Positions 48,453-58,163 of a DNA stretch of 64,000 nucleotides are shown here, in pieces. Numbering within the stretch: position 1 is the first letter of the stretch; every line of letters starts with the position of its first letter. Origin of the DNA: Endozoicomonas sp965208385 (GTDB lineage Bacteria; Pseudomonadota; Gammaproteobacteria; Pseudomonadales; Endozoicomonadaceae). Below the pieces are notes generated by a model. The model did no database searches and was not told the origin of the DNA. It saw nothing but the letters and a program-made list of their open reading frames with translations. Made by a program: the position numbers and the translations under genes. The stretch spans positions 1 through 64,000 of the forward strand of contig CBDBOO010000098.1 of NCBI GenBank assembly GCA_965208385.1. The letters are read 5' to 3'.

Positions 48453-50831
48453 GTGAAAAAACTCAAATTATCATCTAGTCAGCTCATCGCAAAACAGCCA
48501 GTCAGCGAACTTGGCTTCAAATCCACTGACGAACTGGAAAACTATATAGGTATTCTCGGACAGGAACGAGCCACCAGCGCCATTCAGTTTGGTGTTGCCA
48601 TGCACAGGTCCGGATATAACATCTATGTCATGGGTGAATCCGGCACAGGCAGAATGTCCTATCTCCGTAAATATCTTGAAACCGAGGCTAAACGCCAGGA
48701 ACCTTCTGATGACTGGGCCTATATTAATAATTTCGAGAATTCCAGAGAACCCTGCGTTCTAAGATTGCCTGCGGGTCTTGGGGAAAGATTACTGAAAGAT
48801 TTCGAGAAGTTCATAGATAAACTTCTGATGACCTTTCCCGCCGCTTTTGAAAACCCGACGTACCAGCAACGCAAAAGTACCATCGAGCGCAGTTTTAACA
48901 AACGCTACGATCAGGCTATTGACCAGATTGAACAGGAAGCCCTGAAACGGGAAATCGCACTCTACAGGGATTCAGGCTCCCTCAGTTTTACGCCCATGAG
49001 CAAAGGCAAGGCCCTGGATGAAACCGAGTTTGCCCAGTTACCCGATAAGAAGCGTGAAAAGTTCAACAACGACATTACCGAGCTGGAAACGCAACTGAAT
49101 GAGTCTCTGGTTGAACTGCCCCAGTGGAAACGGGAAACCAATGAAAAATTACAAACACTGAATCAGGAAACCATTGATCAGGCACTGGAACCTCTGCTCA
49201 AACCGTTACTGAAAACCTATGGCAAGCAGCAGAATATCATCGATTATCTGGAAGCGGTTAAGCAACATCTTCACAGAACGGTTATTGAATACCTGGCCGA
49301 CGATCGCAACATGGATTCAAGGGAAGACGCCAGTAAACGTAATTCTCTTGTGGAGCTCTACGCTCCAAATCTGGTAGTGGGGCATAAGAAAGATGCTGCG
49401 GCGTCTGTTATTTATGAATCCCACCCAAATTACAAAAATCTGTTTGGTCGCATTGAATACGCCAGCGAAATGGGTGCACTGGTGACCAACTACCGTCAGA
49501 TATGCCCCGGATCCCTTCATCAGGCCAACGGTGGTTACCTGTTGCTGGACGCCAATAAATTACTGGAAGAACCTTTCGTCTGGGAGGCATTGAAGCGCGC
49601 CCTGAAAGAGCAGCAACTGAAGATTGAATCGCCATACTCTGAAATGGGTCTGATGAACACCATAACCCTGACACCGGAAATCATTCCCCTTAATGTCAAA
49701 ATTGTTCTGGTGGGCTCACGGGATATCTATTACATACTTCAGCAGCTCGACCCGGATTTCCATGAAATGTTTCGGGTACTGGTTGATTTCGACGACCAGA
49801 TCCCCCGGGAACCAGAGACTGTGCACGCCTTTGCACAGTTATTGAAAAACAGAGCCGAGGATGAAGGCTACCCACCTCTCACCGCCAGTGCGGTTGCGCG
49901 AATGGTGGAGCAGAGTTCAAGAATGTCTGAAAACCAGAGTCAGTTATCTGCACGCATAGGTGACCTGTTTGATTTGCTCGCTGAAGCTGATTTTATTCGT
50001 CGAACCGGAAGGGCCAGAAAAATCAATCATGAGCATATTAATAGAGCCCTGGAAGCCAAAGCGGTAAGAACGGGCAGGGTCAGTAAACAGATTCTCCATG
50101 AAATGCTCGAAAGCAGCATTCTAATTGATACCGACGGTGAGCATATTGGTAAAATCAATGGTCTGACTGTGCTCTCAGTGGGTGACACCTGCTTTGGCTC
50201 GCCGGCCCGAATTACCGCCACGGTGTATCCCGGTAGCCAGGGTATCGTTGATATAGAACGTGAAGTATCCCTGGGACAGGCTATTCATTCCAAAGGTGTC
50301 ATGATTCTTTCCGGGTATCTCGGCAGTCGGTATGCACAAAAATTCCCTCTGGCTATTTCAGCAAGTCTTGCCATGGAACAATCCTACGGTTACATAGATG
50401 GTGACAGTGCATCCATGGCTGAACTCTGCTGTCTGGTTTCTGCCCTCACATCAACCCCCATCAAGCAATGTTACGCTATCACCGGCTCCATGAATCAACA
50501 TGGTGAAGTACAGGCTATCGGAGGCGCGAACGAAAAAATTGAAGGGTTCTTTGAACTGTGTGAAGCCAGAGGATTAACGGGTGAACAGGGCGTCATTATA
50601 CCGCAGGCCAACGTTAGAAATCTGATGCTTCACCCTAAAGTGGTTGATGCCGTTAAAGAGAAAAAATTCAATGTATACGCCGTCAGTCACGTGGAAGAAG
50701 CCCTGGAACTTCTGACTGGCAGCAAACCCGGTACAGTGAATGCCAAAGGCCTTTATACCAAAGGCTCCATTAATGAGAAAGTGGTTAACCGGTTAAGGGA
50801 AATTGCTGAGCTTTCTAAAGACAGTAACTAA
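48453..50831 (+). CDS. Lon-related (LonB-like) ATP-dependent protease
   Basis: AAA+ serine protease related to archaeal LonB and bacterial YcbZ/LonH. I choose the GTG at 48453 (792 residues, KKLKLSSSQLIAKQPVSEL) with AGTGG upstream; a GTG at 48420 lacks a ribosome site. The N-terminal domain carries a degenerate Walker A (VMGESGTGRMSYL: arginine in place of the usual lysine). A coiled middle and a second AAA part follow, then the Lon protease domain. The catalytic dyad is S652 (GDSASMAE) and K695 (GANEKIEGFF), 43 residues apart as in E. coli Lon. No membrane anchor seen. Confidence 0.92.
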   Translation: MKKLKLSSSQLIAKQPVSELGFKSTDELENYIGILGQERATSAIQFGVAMHRSGYNIYVMGESGTGRMSYLRKYLETEAKRQEPSDDWAYINNFENSREPCVLRLPAGLGERLLKDFEKFIDKLLMTFPAAFENPTYQQRKSTIERSFNKRYDQAIDQIEQEALKREIALYRDSGSLSFTPMSKGKALDETEFAQLPDKKREKFNNDITELETQLNESLVELPQWKRETNEKLQTLNQETIDQALEPLLKPLLKTYGKQQNIIDYLEAVKQHLHRTVIEYLADDRNMDSREDASKRNSLVELYAPNLVVGHKKDAAASVIYESHPNYKNLFGRIEYASEMGALVTNYRQICPGSLHQANGGYLLLDANKLLEEPFVWEALKRALKEQQLKIESPYSEMGLMNTITLTPEIIPLNVKIVLVGSRDIYYILQQLDPDFHEMFRVLVDFDDQIPREPETVHAFAQLLKNRAEDEGYPPLTASAVARMVEQSSRMSENQSQLSARIGDLFDLLAEADFIRRTGRARKINHEHINRALEAKAVRTGRVSKQILHEMLESSILIDTDGEHIGKINGLTVLSVGDTCFGSPARITATVYPGSQGIVDIEREVSLGQAIHSKGVMILSGYLGSRYAQKFPLAISASLAMEQSYGYIDGDSASMAELCCLVSALTSTPIKQCYAITGSMNQHGEVQAIGGANEKIEGFFELCEARGLTGEQGVIIPQANVRNLMLHPKVVDAVKEKKFNVYAVSHVEEALELLTGSKPGTVNAKGLYTKGSINEKVVNRLREIAELSKDSN

Positions 50832-50993
50832 TCAGAGATGAATATTGCATCTGCAACTTCGGCGCAGGTGCAATATAAACAGGCGGAAAAATACCGGTTC
50901 AAAAATTAAAGTCCTGGGTTTGATTTGCGCTCGCACTTTGTCCATAAAAAACCGGACAGATTAAGTTACAACAATGATGTAATGAACCGCCCA

Positions 50994-51022
50994 TTGAAAC
51001 CGACCGGACGGTCTGCTACTAT
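50994..51022 (+). promoter_or_regulatory. tetR promoter with operator in its spacer
   Basis: TTGAAA at 50994, 17 nt, TACTAT at 51017. The palindrome GACCGGACGGTC at 51002-51013 sits between the two boxes. The surrounding AAACCGACC...GGTCT also occurs, inverted, before the RND gene, so this is probably the regulator's own operator. Confidence 0.78.
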
Positions 51023-51060
51023 AAAACTACCCTGCATGATGAAGTGGTCGATTGGTCAGT

Positions 51061-51657
51061 ATGAGAGATCCTCAACAAACACGACAAAAAATTTTAGAGA
51101 TAACGGCGGAAGAGATGCGCCATTACGGCTATAAAGCGACGAGTCTTGCTGACATCCTGAAGAAATCGAACGTTTCCAAAGGCGCGCTCTACCACCACTT
51201 CGCCAATAAGCAGGAACTGGGTTATGCGGTGTATGAAGAAGTTTTTATGGAAGAGTTCTTAAACGCCACTCGCCAGATGGTCATGGGGGAAAACCCTCTT
51301 TCCACCTTTAGTCAGCAGCTGGAGTGCATGATTGATTATGTCACCGAGGACGAGCTGCGATGTGGTTGTCCAGTGAACTCCATTTCCCAGGAGATGTCTG
51401 CTGATGATGAAGGCTTTCGCCAGCGGACACTGAAAATGTACCAACTTAAGATACAGATCTTCAAAGAAGTTCTGTTGCAATCCCGGCAAAAAGGGATGGT
51501 TCATGAAGACGTGGACATTGATGTTGCCGCTGTGTTTCTGGTCTCCAGCATGCAGGGTATGGCCAGTATCGGCAAGGCCTCCCGGGATCGGGATCTGCTG
51601 AAGCAGGTAGTCGCTGGTATCAGAAGTTATATTGACCGGCTCCGAAGCGGGCACTGA
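51061..51657 (+). CDS. TetR/AcrR-family repressor
   Basis: Predicted repressor of itself and of the RND operon that follows. The ATG at 51061 (198 residues) gives a typical TetR N-terminus: QQTRQKILEITAEEMRHYGY, then the HTH TSLADILKKSNVSKGALYHHFANKQEL. The ligand domain carries CGCPVNSISQEM, typical of the TetR_C group seen in YcdC/AefR-like regulators. Ligand unknown. Confidence 0.93.
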   Translation: MRDPQQTRQKILEITAEEMRHYGYKATSLADILKKSNVSKGALYHHFANKQELGYAVYEEVFMEEFLNATRQMVMGENPLSTFSQQLECMIDYVTEDELRCGCPVNSISQEMSADDEGFRQRTLKMYQLKIQIFKEVLLQSRQKGMVHEDVDIDVAAVFLVSSMQGMASIGKASRDRDLLKQVVAGIRSYIDRLRSGH

Positions 51658-51714
51658 ATACAAAAGCTATTTCAAATAGAGGTGTTTAACACCTTTATTT
51701 TTTTGCCGACTAGA

Positions 51715-51726
51715 GACCAACTGGTC
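51715..51726. promoter_or_regulatory. Second TetR operator, upstream of the RND operon
   Basis: GACCAACTGGTC, a 12-bp palindrome, 75 bp before the RND start. Read in the opposite direction its context AAACCGACCAGTTGGTCT aligns with AAACCGACCGGACGGTCT at 50998-51015. Confidence 0.75.
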
Positions 51727-51800
51727 GGTTTAAAACTTGTTTTAAAATAGAAGTACAAACGTAAAAACAATAAAACTCTACAAACAAACAGGACTGTTCA

Positions 51801-54161
51801 ATGAGTAGATTAAGGAAATCAGGCTGGAGCCAGCGCTACGCTGACCTGCTGATAAGGTATCGATGGTTAATGATAATCTCAGCACTGCTGCTGGCGCTAC
51901 TGGCAGGCAGTGGTGGGCGCTTTCTCACCCCCAATAATGATTACCGGATTTTCTTCAGCGAAGATAATCCTCAATTAATTGAGTTCGACAAGGTTCAACG
52001 CACCTATACCAAAATCGACAATGTCCTGTTTGCCATTACCCCCGGAAGTGGCGATGTGTACTCGGCTGACTCCATTGCCGCTATCCAGGAACTCACAGAT
52101 AAAGCCTGGCAACTTCCGTTTTCCCTGCGCGTTGATTCACTCACCAACTTCCAGCATACCAAAGCTCTGGAAGATGATCTGGTGGTAGGTGATCTTATCG
52201 CCAGCGACAGACAATACACACCGACTGAGATTAAAGAGGCCCAATTGGCCGCCAGCCAGGAGCCTTTTCTCCAGGCATTGCTGATTGACCGCGACAGCAC
52301 AGTTTCTGGCGTGAATGTCACTTTCCAGATGCCTGAAAAATCGTTAGATGAAATCCCCCAGGCGGTTGCTTCTGCCAGAGCGTTAAAAGCAGATATCGAA
52401 GCGAAGTATGATGTTGAGGTACGTCTGGCGGGCTTTGTCATGCTCAGCAATGCCTTTTTCGAAGCATCAATGAGTGATATGGCCACTCTGGTGCCACTGA
52501 TGTATCTGATTATTCTGTTGATTACCTTTGTGATGGTGCGCTCTGTCAGCGCCACTGCCAGCACCTTCCTGATTATTCTGTTCTCCATCATGACCGGTAT
52601 GGGACTGGCTGGTTATGCCGGTATCCAGCTGACGCCACCATCCATAGCCTCCATGACCATTATCATGACTCTGGCAGTGGCCGATTCGATTCACATTCTA
52701 ATGACCATTATGTCCGGCATGCGCAGTGGTTTAGAGAAAAACGAAGCCATCAGGGAAAGTGTCAGAATCAATTTCAGCCCGGTGTTGTTAACGTCTGTCA
52801 CCACCGCCATTGGCTTTTTGTCGATGAACTTCAGTGACATGCCCCCTTTCCATGATATGGGTAATATAACGGCTATGGGAGTGATGGCAGCCCTGATTTT
52901 CTCATTAACCCTGCTGCCAGCGTTAATGTCGGTGCTACCGGTTAAGGTGAAACAGTCCGAAAACACGTTTGCCAAAAATATGAATGGCTTGTCACGCTTT
53001 GTTATCCGTCAGCAGAAGCCTATTCTTCTGGGCTCTATCCTGGTATCAGCGGTTTTGCTGAGTTTTATCCCGAAGAATGTGCTGGACGATAACTTTCTGA
53101 GTTATTTTGATGAATCGATCACCTTCCGAACCGACAGCGACTATATCAACCAGAACCTGACCGGCACTTATCAGGTGCAGTATTCACTGGACTCAGAAAC
53201 CAACAACGGCGTCAGTGATCCGTCGTTTTTAAACAAGGTTGAACGCTTTTCAACATGGTTACGTGAACAGCCGGAAGTTATTCACGTGAATACCATCACG
53301 GATACCTTCAAGCGTCTGAACAAAAACATGCACGGTGACGACCCGTCGTACTATCGCATTCCTGATGATCCCGAACTGGCTGCTCAATACCTGTTGCTGT
53401 ATGAGTTGTCTCTGCCCTATGGACTGGACCTAAATAATCAACTGGACATCAGCAAATCATCCACCCAGCTCATCGTTACTCTGGAAGATATGGGCTCTGC
53501 ACAACTGAAGGAAGTGTCTGAGCGCGGTCGTGTATGGTTAAAGGAAAATACTGCCCTGAATACCATTGGCGTTGGTCCGGCAGTGATGTTTGCCAACGTA
53601 ACCGAGCGCAATATCAACGGTATGATCATTGGTACAATGGTGGCTCTGGTATTGATCTCCTTCCTGATTATTTTCGCCCTGCGCAGTCTTAAAATAGGAC
53701 TGTTAAGCCTGATCCCCAATCTATTACCAGCCGGTCTGGCCTTCGGAATATGGGGCATACTGGTGGGTGAGGTGAATATGGCCGTATCCATGGTAACGGG
53801 TATGGCACTGGGTATTGTCGTTGACGACACCATTCATTTTTTAAGCAAGTATCTGCGGGCCCGCAGGGAACAGGGCATGAGCGCTGAGCAAGCTATTCAT
53901 TACGCCTTTTCAACAGTGGGTGTGGCCATTGTGGTGACCTCGGTAATTCTGTGCACCGGCTTTCTGGTACTGGCCCAATCTGCTTTTGGTCTTAACTCCA
54001 ATATGGCCATCCTCACTGCTATTTCCATTGCGGTCGCAGTGGTAGCCGACTTCCTGCTGTTGCCTGTGTTACTGCTTAAAGTGGATGGCAAAACCAATTA
54101 TTCCCTCACAGAGGCACCCCCCTCACAAACCATTTCCAAGGAGCAGCCACATGCCATTTAA
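51801..54161 (+). CDS. RND/MMPL-family membrane transporter
   Basis: Large inner-membrane exporter, probably proton-driven; substrate unknown, with lipids or hydrophobic compounds most often proposed for this group. It has 786 residues with two halves, each of one helix, a large periplasmic loop, and five or six helices. Typical blocks: TIIMTLAVADSIHILMTIMSGMR and ALGIVVDDTIHFLSKYLRARREQGMSAEQAI. It overlaps the next gene by 11 bp. Controlled by the TetR upstream, if the shared operator is real. Confidence 0.92.
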   Translation: MSRLRKSGWSQRYADLLIRYRWLMIISALLLALLAGSGGRFLTPNNDYRIFFSEDNPQLIEFDKVQRTYTKIDNVLFAITPGSGDVYSADSIAAIQELTDKAWQLPFSLRVDSLTNFQHTKALEDDLVVGDLIASDRQYTPTEIKEAQLAASQEPFLQALLIDRDSTVSGVNVTFQMPEKSLDEIPQAVASARALKADIEAKYDVEVRLAGFVMLSNAFFEASMSDMATLVPLMYLIILLITFVMVRSVSATASTFLIILFSIMTGMGLAGYAGIQLTPPSIASMTIIMTLAVADSIHILMTIMSGMRSGLEKNEAIRESVRINFSPVLLTSVTTAIGFLSMNFSDMPPFHDMGNITAMGVMAALIFSLTLLPALMSVLPVKVKQSENTFAKNMNGLSRFVIRQQKPILLGSILVSAVLLSFIPKNVLDDNFLSYFDESITFRTDSDYINQNLTGTYQVQYSLDSETNNGVSDPSFLNKVERFSTWLREQPEVIHVNTITDTFKRLNKNMHGDDPSYYRIPDDPELAAQYLLLYELSLPYGLDLNNQLDISKSSTQLIVTLEDMGSAQLKEVSERGRVWLKENTALNTIGVGPAVMFANVTERNINGMIIGTMVALVLISFLIIFALRSLKIGLLSLIPNLLPAGLAFGIWGILVGEVNMAVSMVTGMALGIVVDDTIHFLSKYLRARREQGMSAEQAIHYAFSTVGVAIVVTSVILCTGFLVLAQSAFGLNSNMAILTAISIAVAVVADFLLLPVLLLKVDGKTNYSLTEAPPSQTISKEQPHAI

Positions 54162-54963
54162 TACCACTCATTTCATCAAGGCCCTGGTAATCACCACGCC
54201 ACTGTTGTCATCACTGATCAGCACTCAGGTAATAGCCGATGAGCAAAGCCAACAACGTGGCTTGCAGATTGCCACCGAAGCCGACCAGCGTGACCAGGGA
54301 TTTGGCGACAGTGCGGTCAGTCTGGAAATGGTGTTGAAAAACAAACATGGTGACGAAACCACCCGGGTGATGCGCAATAAAACTCTGGAGCAGGACAATA
54401 ATGGCGACAAGGCGCTGATCATTTTTGATACCCCCCGTGATGTGAAAGGTACAGCGTTTCTGTCCCATACCCACAAGGCACGATCCGATGACCAATGGCT
54501 GTTCCTGCCCGCCCTGAAACGGGTTAAACGCATTGCTTCCAGTAATAAGTCAGGCCCCTTTATGGGTAGCGAGTTTGCCTTTGAAGACATTGCCTCCCAG
54601 GAGGTGGAAAAATACACCTACGACTATCTGCGTGATGAGACACTCAACGAAGTGGACACTTTTGTGATTGAGAGAGATCCGGTTGACCCTAAATCGGGTT
54701 ACACCCGGCAGGTCGTCTGGATGGATAAAGGGGAATACCGGGTTATGAAAATTGATTTCTACGACAGAAAGAATGACCTTTTGAAAACCCTCAAGGTGAG
54801 TGATTATCATCAATATCTGGATAAATTCTGGCGAGCCAATAAGTGGGAAATGGTCAACCATCAAACCGGCAAATCAACCATTTTAACCTTTTCCGATTAC
54901 CAGTTCGGCAACGGCTTTAGAAGCAGAGATTTCAACAAAACCAGTCTCGCCCGGGCGAAGTAG
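54151..54963 (+). CDS. LolA-like outer-membrane lipoprotein-sorting domain protein
   Basis: Periplasmic lipid- or lipoprotein-binding protein coupled to MMPL exporters. AAGGAG lies 8 nt before the ATG at 54151 (270 residues); the gene starts within the end of the RND gene. Signal peptide LVITTPLLSSLISTQVIA. Family signs: DNNGDKALIIFDTPRDVKGTAFLSH, DDQWLFLPALKRVKRIASSNKSGPFMGSEFAFEDI. Works presumably as the periplasmic shuttle of the operon. Confidence 0.9.
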   Translation: MPFNTTHFIKALVITTPLLSSLISTQVIADEQSQQRGLQIATEADQRDQGFGDSAVSLEMVLKNKHGDETTRVMRNKTLEQDNNGDKALIIFDTPRDVKGTAFLSHTHKARSDDQWLFLPALKRVKRIASSNKSGPFMGSEFAFEDIASQEVEKYTYDYLRDETLNEVDTFVIERDPVDPKSGYTRQVVWMDKGEYRVMKIDFYDRKNDLLKTLKVSDYHQYLDKFWRANKWEMVNHQTGKSTILTFSDYQFGNGFRSRDFNKTSLARAK

Positions 54964-55036
54964 CGTCTAAACGCTCTGCAGTGAAACCTGTTTGACCAGA
55001 GACACTACAGAGCGCATCCACATCGGTATAAAAATA

Positions 55037-56233
55037 ATGAGAATAAAACACATATTACTGTTAGCAATACTGGCCTTTAACAGCTCTGCACCCGCAATGG
55101 CAGGCGAATTCAGTGGCTATATCGCGGCGGAGTCAAAACTGTTTTTTAACGACCCGCTCTACCCGGAACAGGATAAACACGGAGCGTCTCTCGCATTCAA
55201 CATTGAGTACTACCATGACTTTGAGCAAACCGATGGACGAATGGCTTTCACTGGTTTTGCCCGGCAGAACAGCAACGACAACGAACGCAGCCATAGTGAC
55301 ATCAGAGAGCTTTACTATTGGCAGGGGTTTGATGAGTTTGAATTGTATGCCGGCATTCGTCGTGTATTTTGGGGAGTGACGGAAACAGTTCATCTGATGG
55401 ATGTTATTAACCAGACCGATGCCGTGGAAAACCTGGATGGCGAAGACAAACTCGGCCAACCCATGATCAGCCTGGTGACCGATCAGGATTGGGGCACTTT
55501 AGAAGCCTATGTGCTGCCTGGCTTTAGAGAACGCACCTTTACCGGTATTAATGGCCGCCTGCGCCCCCGGTATGTAATTGATCCGAGCGATGCTCTTTAT
55601 GAATCAGAGCGAAAAGAAAATCATATTGATTTTGCGCTGCGCTGGTCCACAGTGATTGGTGACTGGGATCTTGGAGTCAGCCACTTCAGTGGTACTTCAC
55701 GTGATCCTGTATTTGTACCCGACACTCAAAGTCATCAGGACGTTCGGTTGCGACCTTTCTATGAGCAAGTCGAGCAGACGGGCCTTGATCTGCAGGCAAC
55801 TCTTGGCGACTGGGCCTGGAAGCTGGAAGCACTCAGCATCAAACAAAAAGACAGTGGTCGGAAAACCGCTTTTGTCGGTGGTTTTGAATACACCCTGTTT
55901 GGCATTGCCGATTCTGTTGCAGATTTGGGTCTGCTGGCTGAATACCAGTTTGATGATCGGGATCAGCACCGTCACAGTGTGAATCAGAACGACATGGCCG
56001 TCGGAATGCGTCTGGCTCTGAACGATGTAGATGATTCTGAACTGTTGATGGCCGCATCTCGGGATTTTGATGATCAAAGCCTGTTTTACTCTGTAGAAGC
56101 CAGCACCCGGTTATCGGGCTTCTGGAGTATGGCGCTGGAAGCCCGATTTTTCTCGAATACCTCAAGAGATTCCAGCAGCTTTGATCTGCGCGATGATGAT
56201 TATCTGCAACTGGAGATAAAGCGTTACTTTTGA
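55037..56233 (+). CDS. Predicted outer-membrane beta-barrel, last gene of the RND operon
   Basis: The ATG at 55037 (398 residues) gives a clean signal peptide (MRIKHILLLAILAFNSSAPAMA). The mature part shows alternating strands and ends DYLQLEIKRYF with a terminal aromatic, as barrels do. Motif-like stretches: LYYWQGFDEFELYAGIRRVFWGVTETVHL. The family is not certain (DUF1302-like barrels accompany such operons). Likely the outer-membrane component. Confidence 0.78.
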   Translation: MRIKHILLLAILAFNSSAPAMAGEFSGYIAAESKLFFNDPLYPEQDKHGASLAFNIEYYHDFEQTDGRMAFTGFARQNSNDNERSHSDIRELYYWQGFDEFELYAGIRRVFWGVTETVHLMDVINQTDAVENLDGEDKLGQPMISLVTDQDWGTLEAYVLPGFRERTFTGINGRLRPRYVIDPSDALYESERKENHIDFALRWSTVIGDWDLGVSHFSGTSRDPVFVPDTQSHQDVRLRPFYEQVEQTGLDLQATLGDWAWKLEALSIKQKDSGRKTAFVGGFEYTLFGIADSVADLGLLAEYQFDDRDQHRHSVNQNDMAVGMRLALNDVDDSELLMAASRDFDDQSLFYSVEASTRLSGFWSMALEARFFSNTSRDSSSFDLRDDDYLQLEIKRYF

Positions 56234-56301
56234 TAATTGAAAGAATCGAAAGAGTGGAAAAATACGGAACACTCCACGAATTTATACAAATCACAAGCGC
56301 A

Positions 56302-56328
56302 CTTCTGTCTCATGATGTGAGACAGAAG
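56302..56328. terminator. Bidirectional hairpin between converging genes
   Basis: Perfect 11-bp stem CTTCTGTCTCA/TGAGACAGAAG with loop TGATG, between the barrel gene ending at 56233 and the autotransporter barrel ending at 56343. No long T tail. Confidence 0.65.
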
Positions 56329-56342
56329 GCTCTGAACAACCT

Positions 56343-57809
56343 CTAAAAGCGAAACTCCATGCCTGCCTGCAGATAATGCCCAAGAGCATTTCTGGACCAG
56401 CTCCCGGCATAACTGAGTGACAGATTGAGCCTTTCATTCAGGAAAGTATCAATACCGGCAGAATAATACATTGCGTGCTGATCATAATGTTCATAATCAC
56501 TATGCAACCCGTTCGAGCTTTTCAAATCATCCGTTTTATATTGATTATATTGCCAGCCCACAGCCACTTTTAAAGCCAGCGGCTGTTCAAACTGCAAGCG
56601 ATCATAACTCAGCGAACCACCTAATCTTGTTGTCCAGCCACTGGAATTACCTTTGTCGATATAATTGTTATACAACCAGTGATACCCGTCACGCTCCTGA
56701 CTGGAATACATTACTTCCAATTCCGGGGTGAACATAAGTCCCCTGACGGATTTTTCCAGGTCAAAATCATAGCCTCCCCCCAGAAAAACATCCCACTGGC
56801 CCGATTTGTAATTACTCTTGTAACCATTTATTTTGTTGTCCGTTGTATTCCAGTTATAGGTCAACAACCCTTCTGCATGCACAGCCCCACTGCCAAAGGC
56901 AAAAGTGGGTCCCATCCGCCAGGTACCGGTTTCAACTTCACCATCACTGTAACGAATATCAGCACTCAGACTTTGTCGTGCACCGTATAAACCTAACAAC
57001 CACGAATCGCCTGTTGGCCTGAGCAATGCCCCCTGCAAACCATAGCCACTGGATTTAAAGCCTGAGAGATTCCCCATGGGATCCTGATCAAAATAATGCC
57101 CATAGACTTCAACAAGGGTGAACCAGGGGCCATTAACTATAGCTTTCGCCCCTTCAGCCAGCCGAGTGGCATAACTGCTATTATCTTCATCTTCTTCCTG
57201 CCCAAGATAATCTACGCCCACCTCATCATTGCTCGCTAACCAGCTGTACTTTGAGGTTCGGCCAAACAGATTCCCGGTGGTTCCAGCGATAGTGTCCGGA
57301 GGTATTCGTCCTCTCAAAAGGTTTCGCATACCGGTTGTGAAACTGTCATAGGAAGCCAGTGCAGCTTCCTGGCCTATTTTGTCCGCAACAGCAGGATGGG
57401 ACGTCATAGCCGTTAGCTGTGAAGAAGAAAAAAACTGCTCAATGGGAATCATATTTACTGGCAGGAAAGGATCTGATTGAAAGGCCTCATTAGCCTTAAC
57501 CGCCTCGATGTAATATTTACCCCCGTAAGGCGTTGTATAAATTCGGGTAGTATCAAACTCTATTGATGAGTAATGTTCCTTCATTGTGGTTTCTGACAGT
57601 TTGAGTATTCCATCGTTCACTGCAGCCGAATGTGTCGACTCTGTGGCGAAAACTGACATACTGATAAAAACGGCAGGCAAAAAGCTCAATAGAACACCGG
57701 TTTTCCCTTTAAAGATAAACGCACCCAATAACCTGACTTCCACAACAGCTCCCAAATAATCAATACAAGTGTGCTGGCAGGATTCCGATTCTTTAATAAC
57801 GGTACCCAT
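56343..57809 (-). CDS. Autotransporter beta-domain protein
   Basis: Outer-membrane barrel of autotransporter type. GAGG lies 7 nt before the ATG at 57809 (488 residues). A long N-terminal stretch (about 55 residues) ends in a hydrophobic segment (GVLLSFLPAVFISMSVFA), like an extended signal. About 130 residues with no passenger-type repeats follow, then the barrel (WFTLVEVYGHYFDQDPMG...GYGLQGALLRP, AVHAEGLLTYNW, FTPELEVMYSSQERDGY), ending LQAGMEFRF with terminal phenylalanine. The passenger is short or absent. Confidence 0.82.
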   Translation of the reverse strand: MGTVIKESESCQHTCIDYLGAVVEVRLLGAFIFKGKTGVLLSFLPAVFISMSVFATESTHSAAVNDGILKLSETTMKEHYSSIEFDTTRIYTTPYGGKYYIEAVKANEAFQSDPFLPVNMIPIEQFFSSSQLTAMTSHPAVADKIGQEAALASYDSFTTGMRNLLRGRIPPDTIAGTTGNLFGRTSKYSWLASNDEVGVDYLGQEEDEDNSSYATRLAEGAKAIVNGPWFTLVEVYGHYFDQDPMGNLSGFKSSGYGLQGALLRPTGDSWLLGLYGARQSLSADIRYSDGEVETGTWRMGPTFAFGSGAVHAEGLLTYNWNTTDNKINGYKSNYKSGQWDVFLGGGYDFDLEKSVRGLMFTPELEVMYSSQERDGYHWLYNNYIDKGNSSGWTTRLGGSLSYDRLQFEQPLALKVAVGWQYNQYKTDDLKSSNGLHSDYEHYDQHAMYYSAGIDTFLNERLNLSLSYAGSWSRNALGHYLQAGMEFRF

Positions 57810-58163
57810 TGACTGCACCTCGCGTTAAGTTTCTAAACGGGAACAGACAATGGGCTTGAGTCCTGTTGTCAGAAATGTAGTCGATGAGGAAAGGTTAGCC
57901 AGTCAGACTTGGAATTTGATTCAGAAGCTGGTATTCCAAAAGATCGGGACATGAAATTTCATTGTGATCCAAATCCGAACCAGATTGAGAAGAAGTAAAC
58001 GACAAAAGATAAAGTATTCATTCTCTCCAGGTGTGGAAATCTTCAGGTGTGGAATCTTGTCAGTGCCAGCTCAATGAATAAAATGATTCAAGGTGAGCGA
58101 ATGCAGGCATCAACCATGGTTCTGAAGTCAATTCATTACCATGGATTTTGATCATTGATACGT
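57810..58163. other. Intergenic, no gene seen
   Basis: About 350 bp between the autotransporter and the isoaspartyl peptidase. An imperfect 16-bp duplication (CAGGTGTGGAAATCTT, CAGGTGTGGAATCTTG) is at about 58038-58070. No promoter is clear. Confidence 0.45.
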
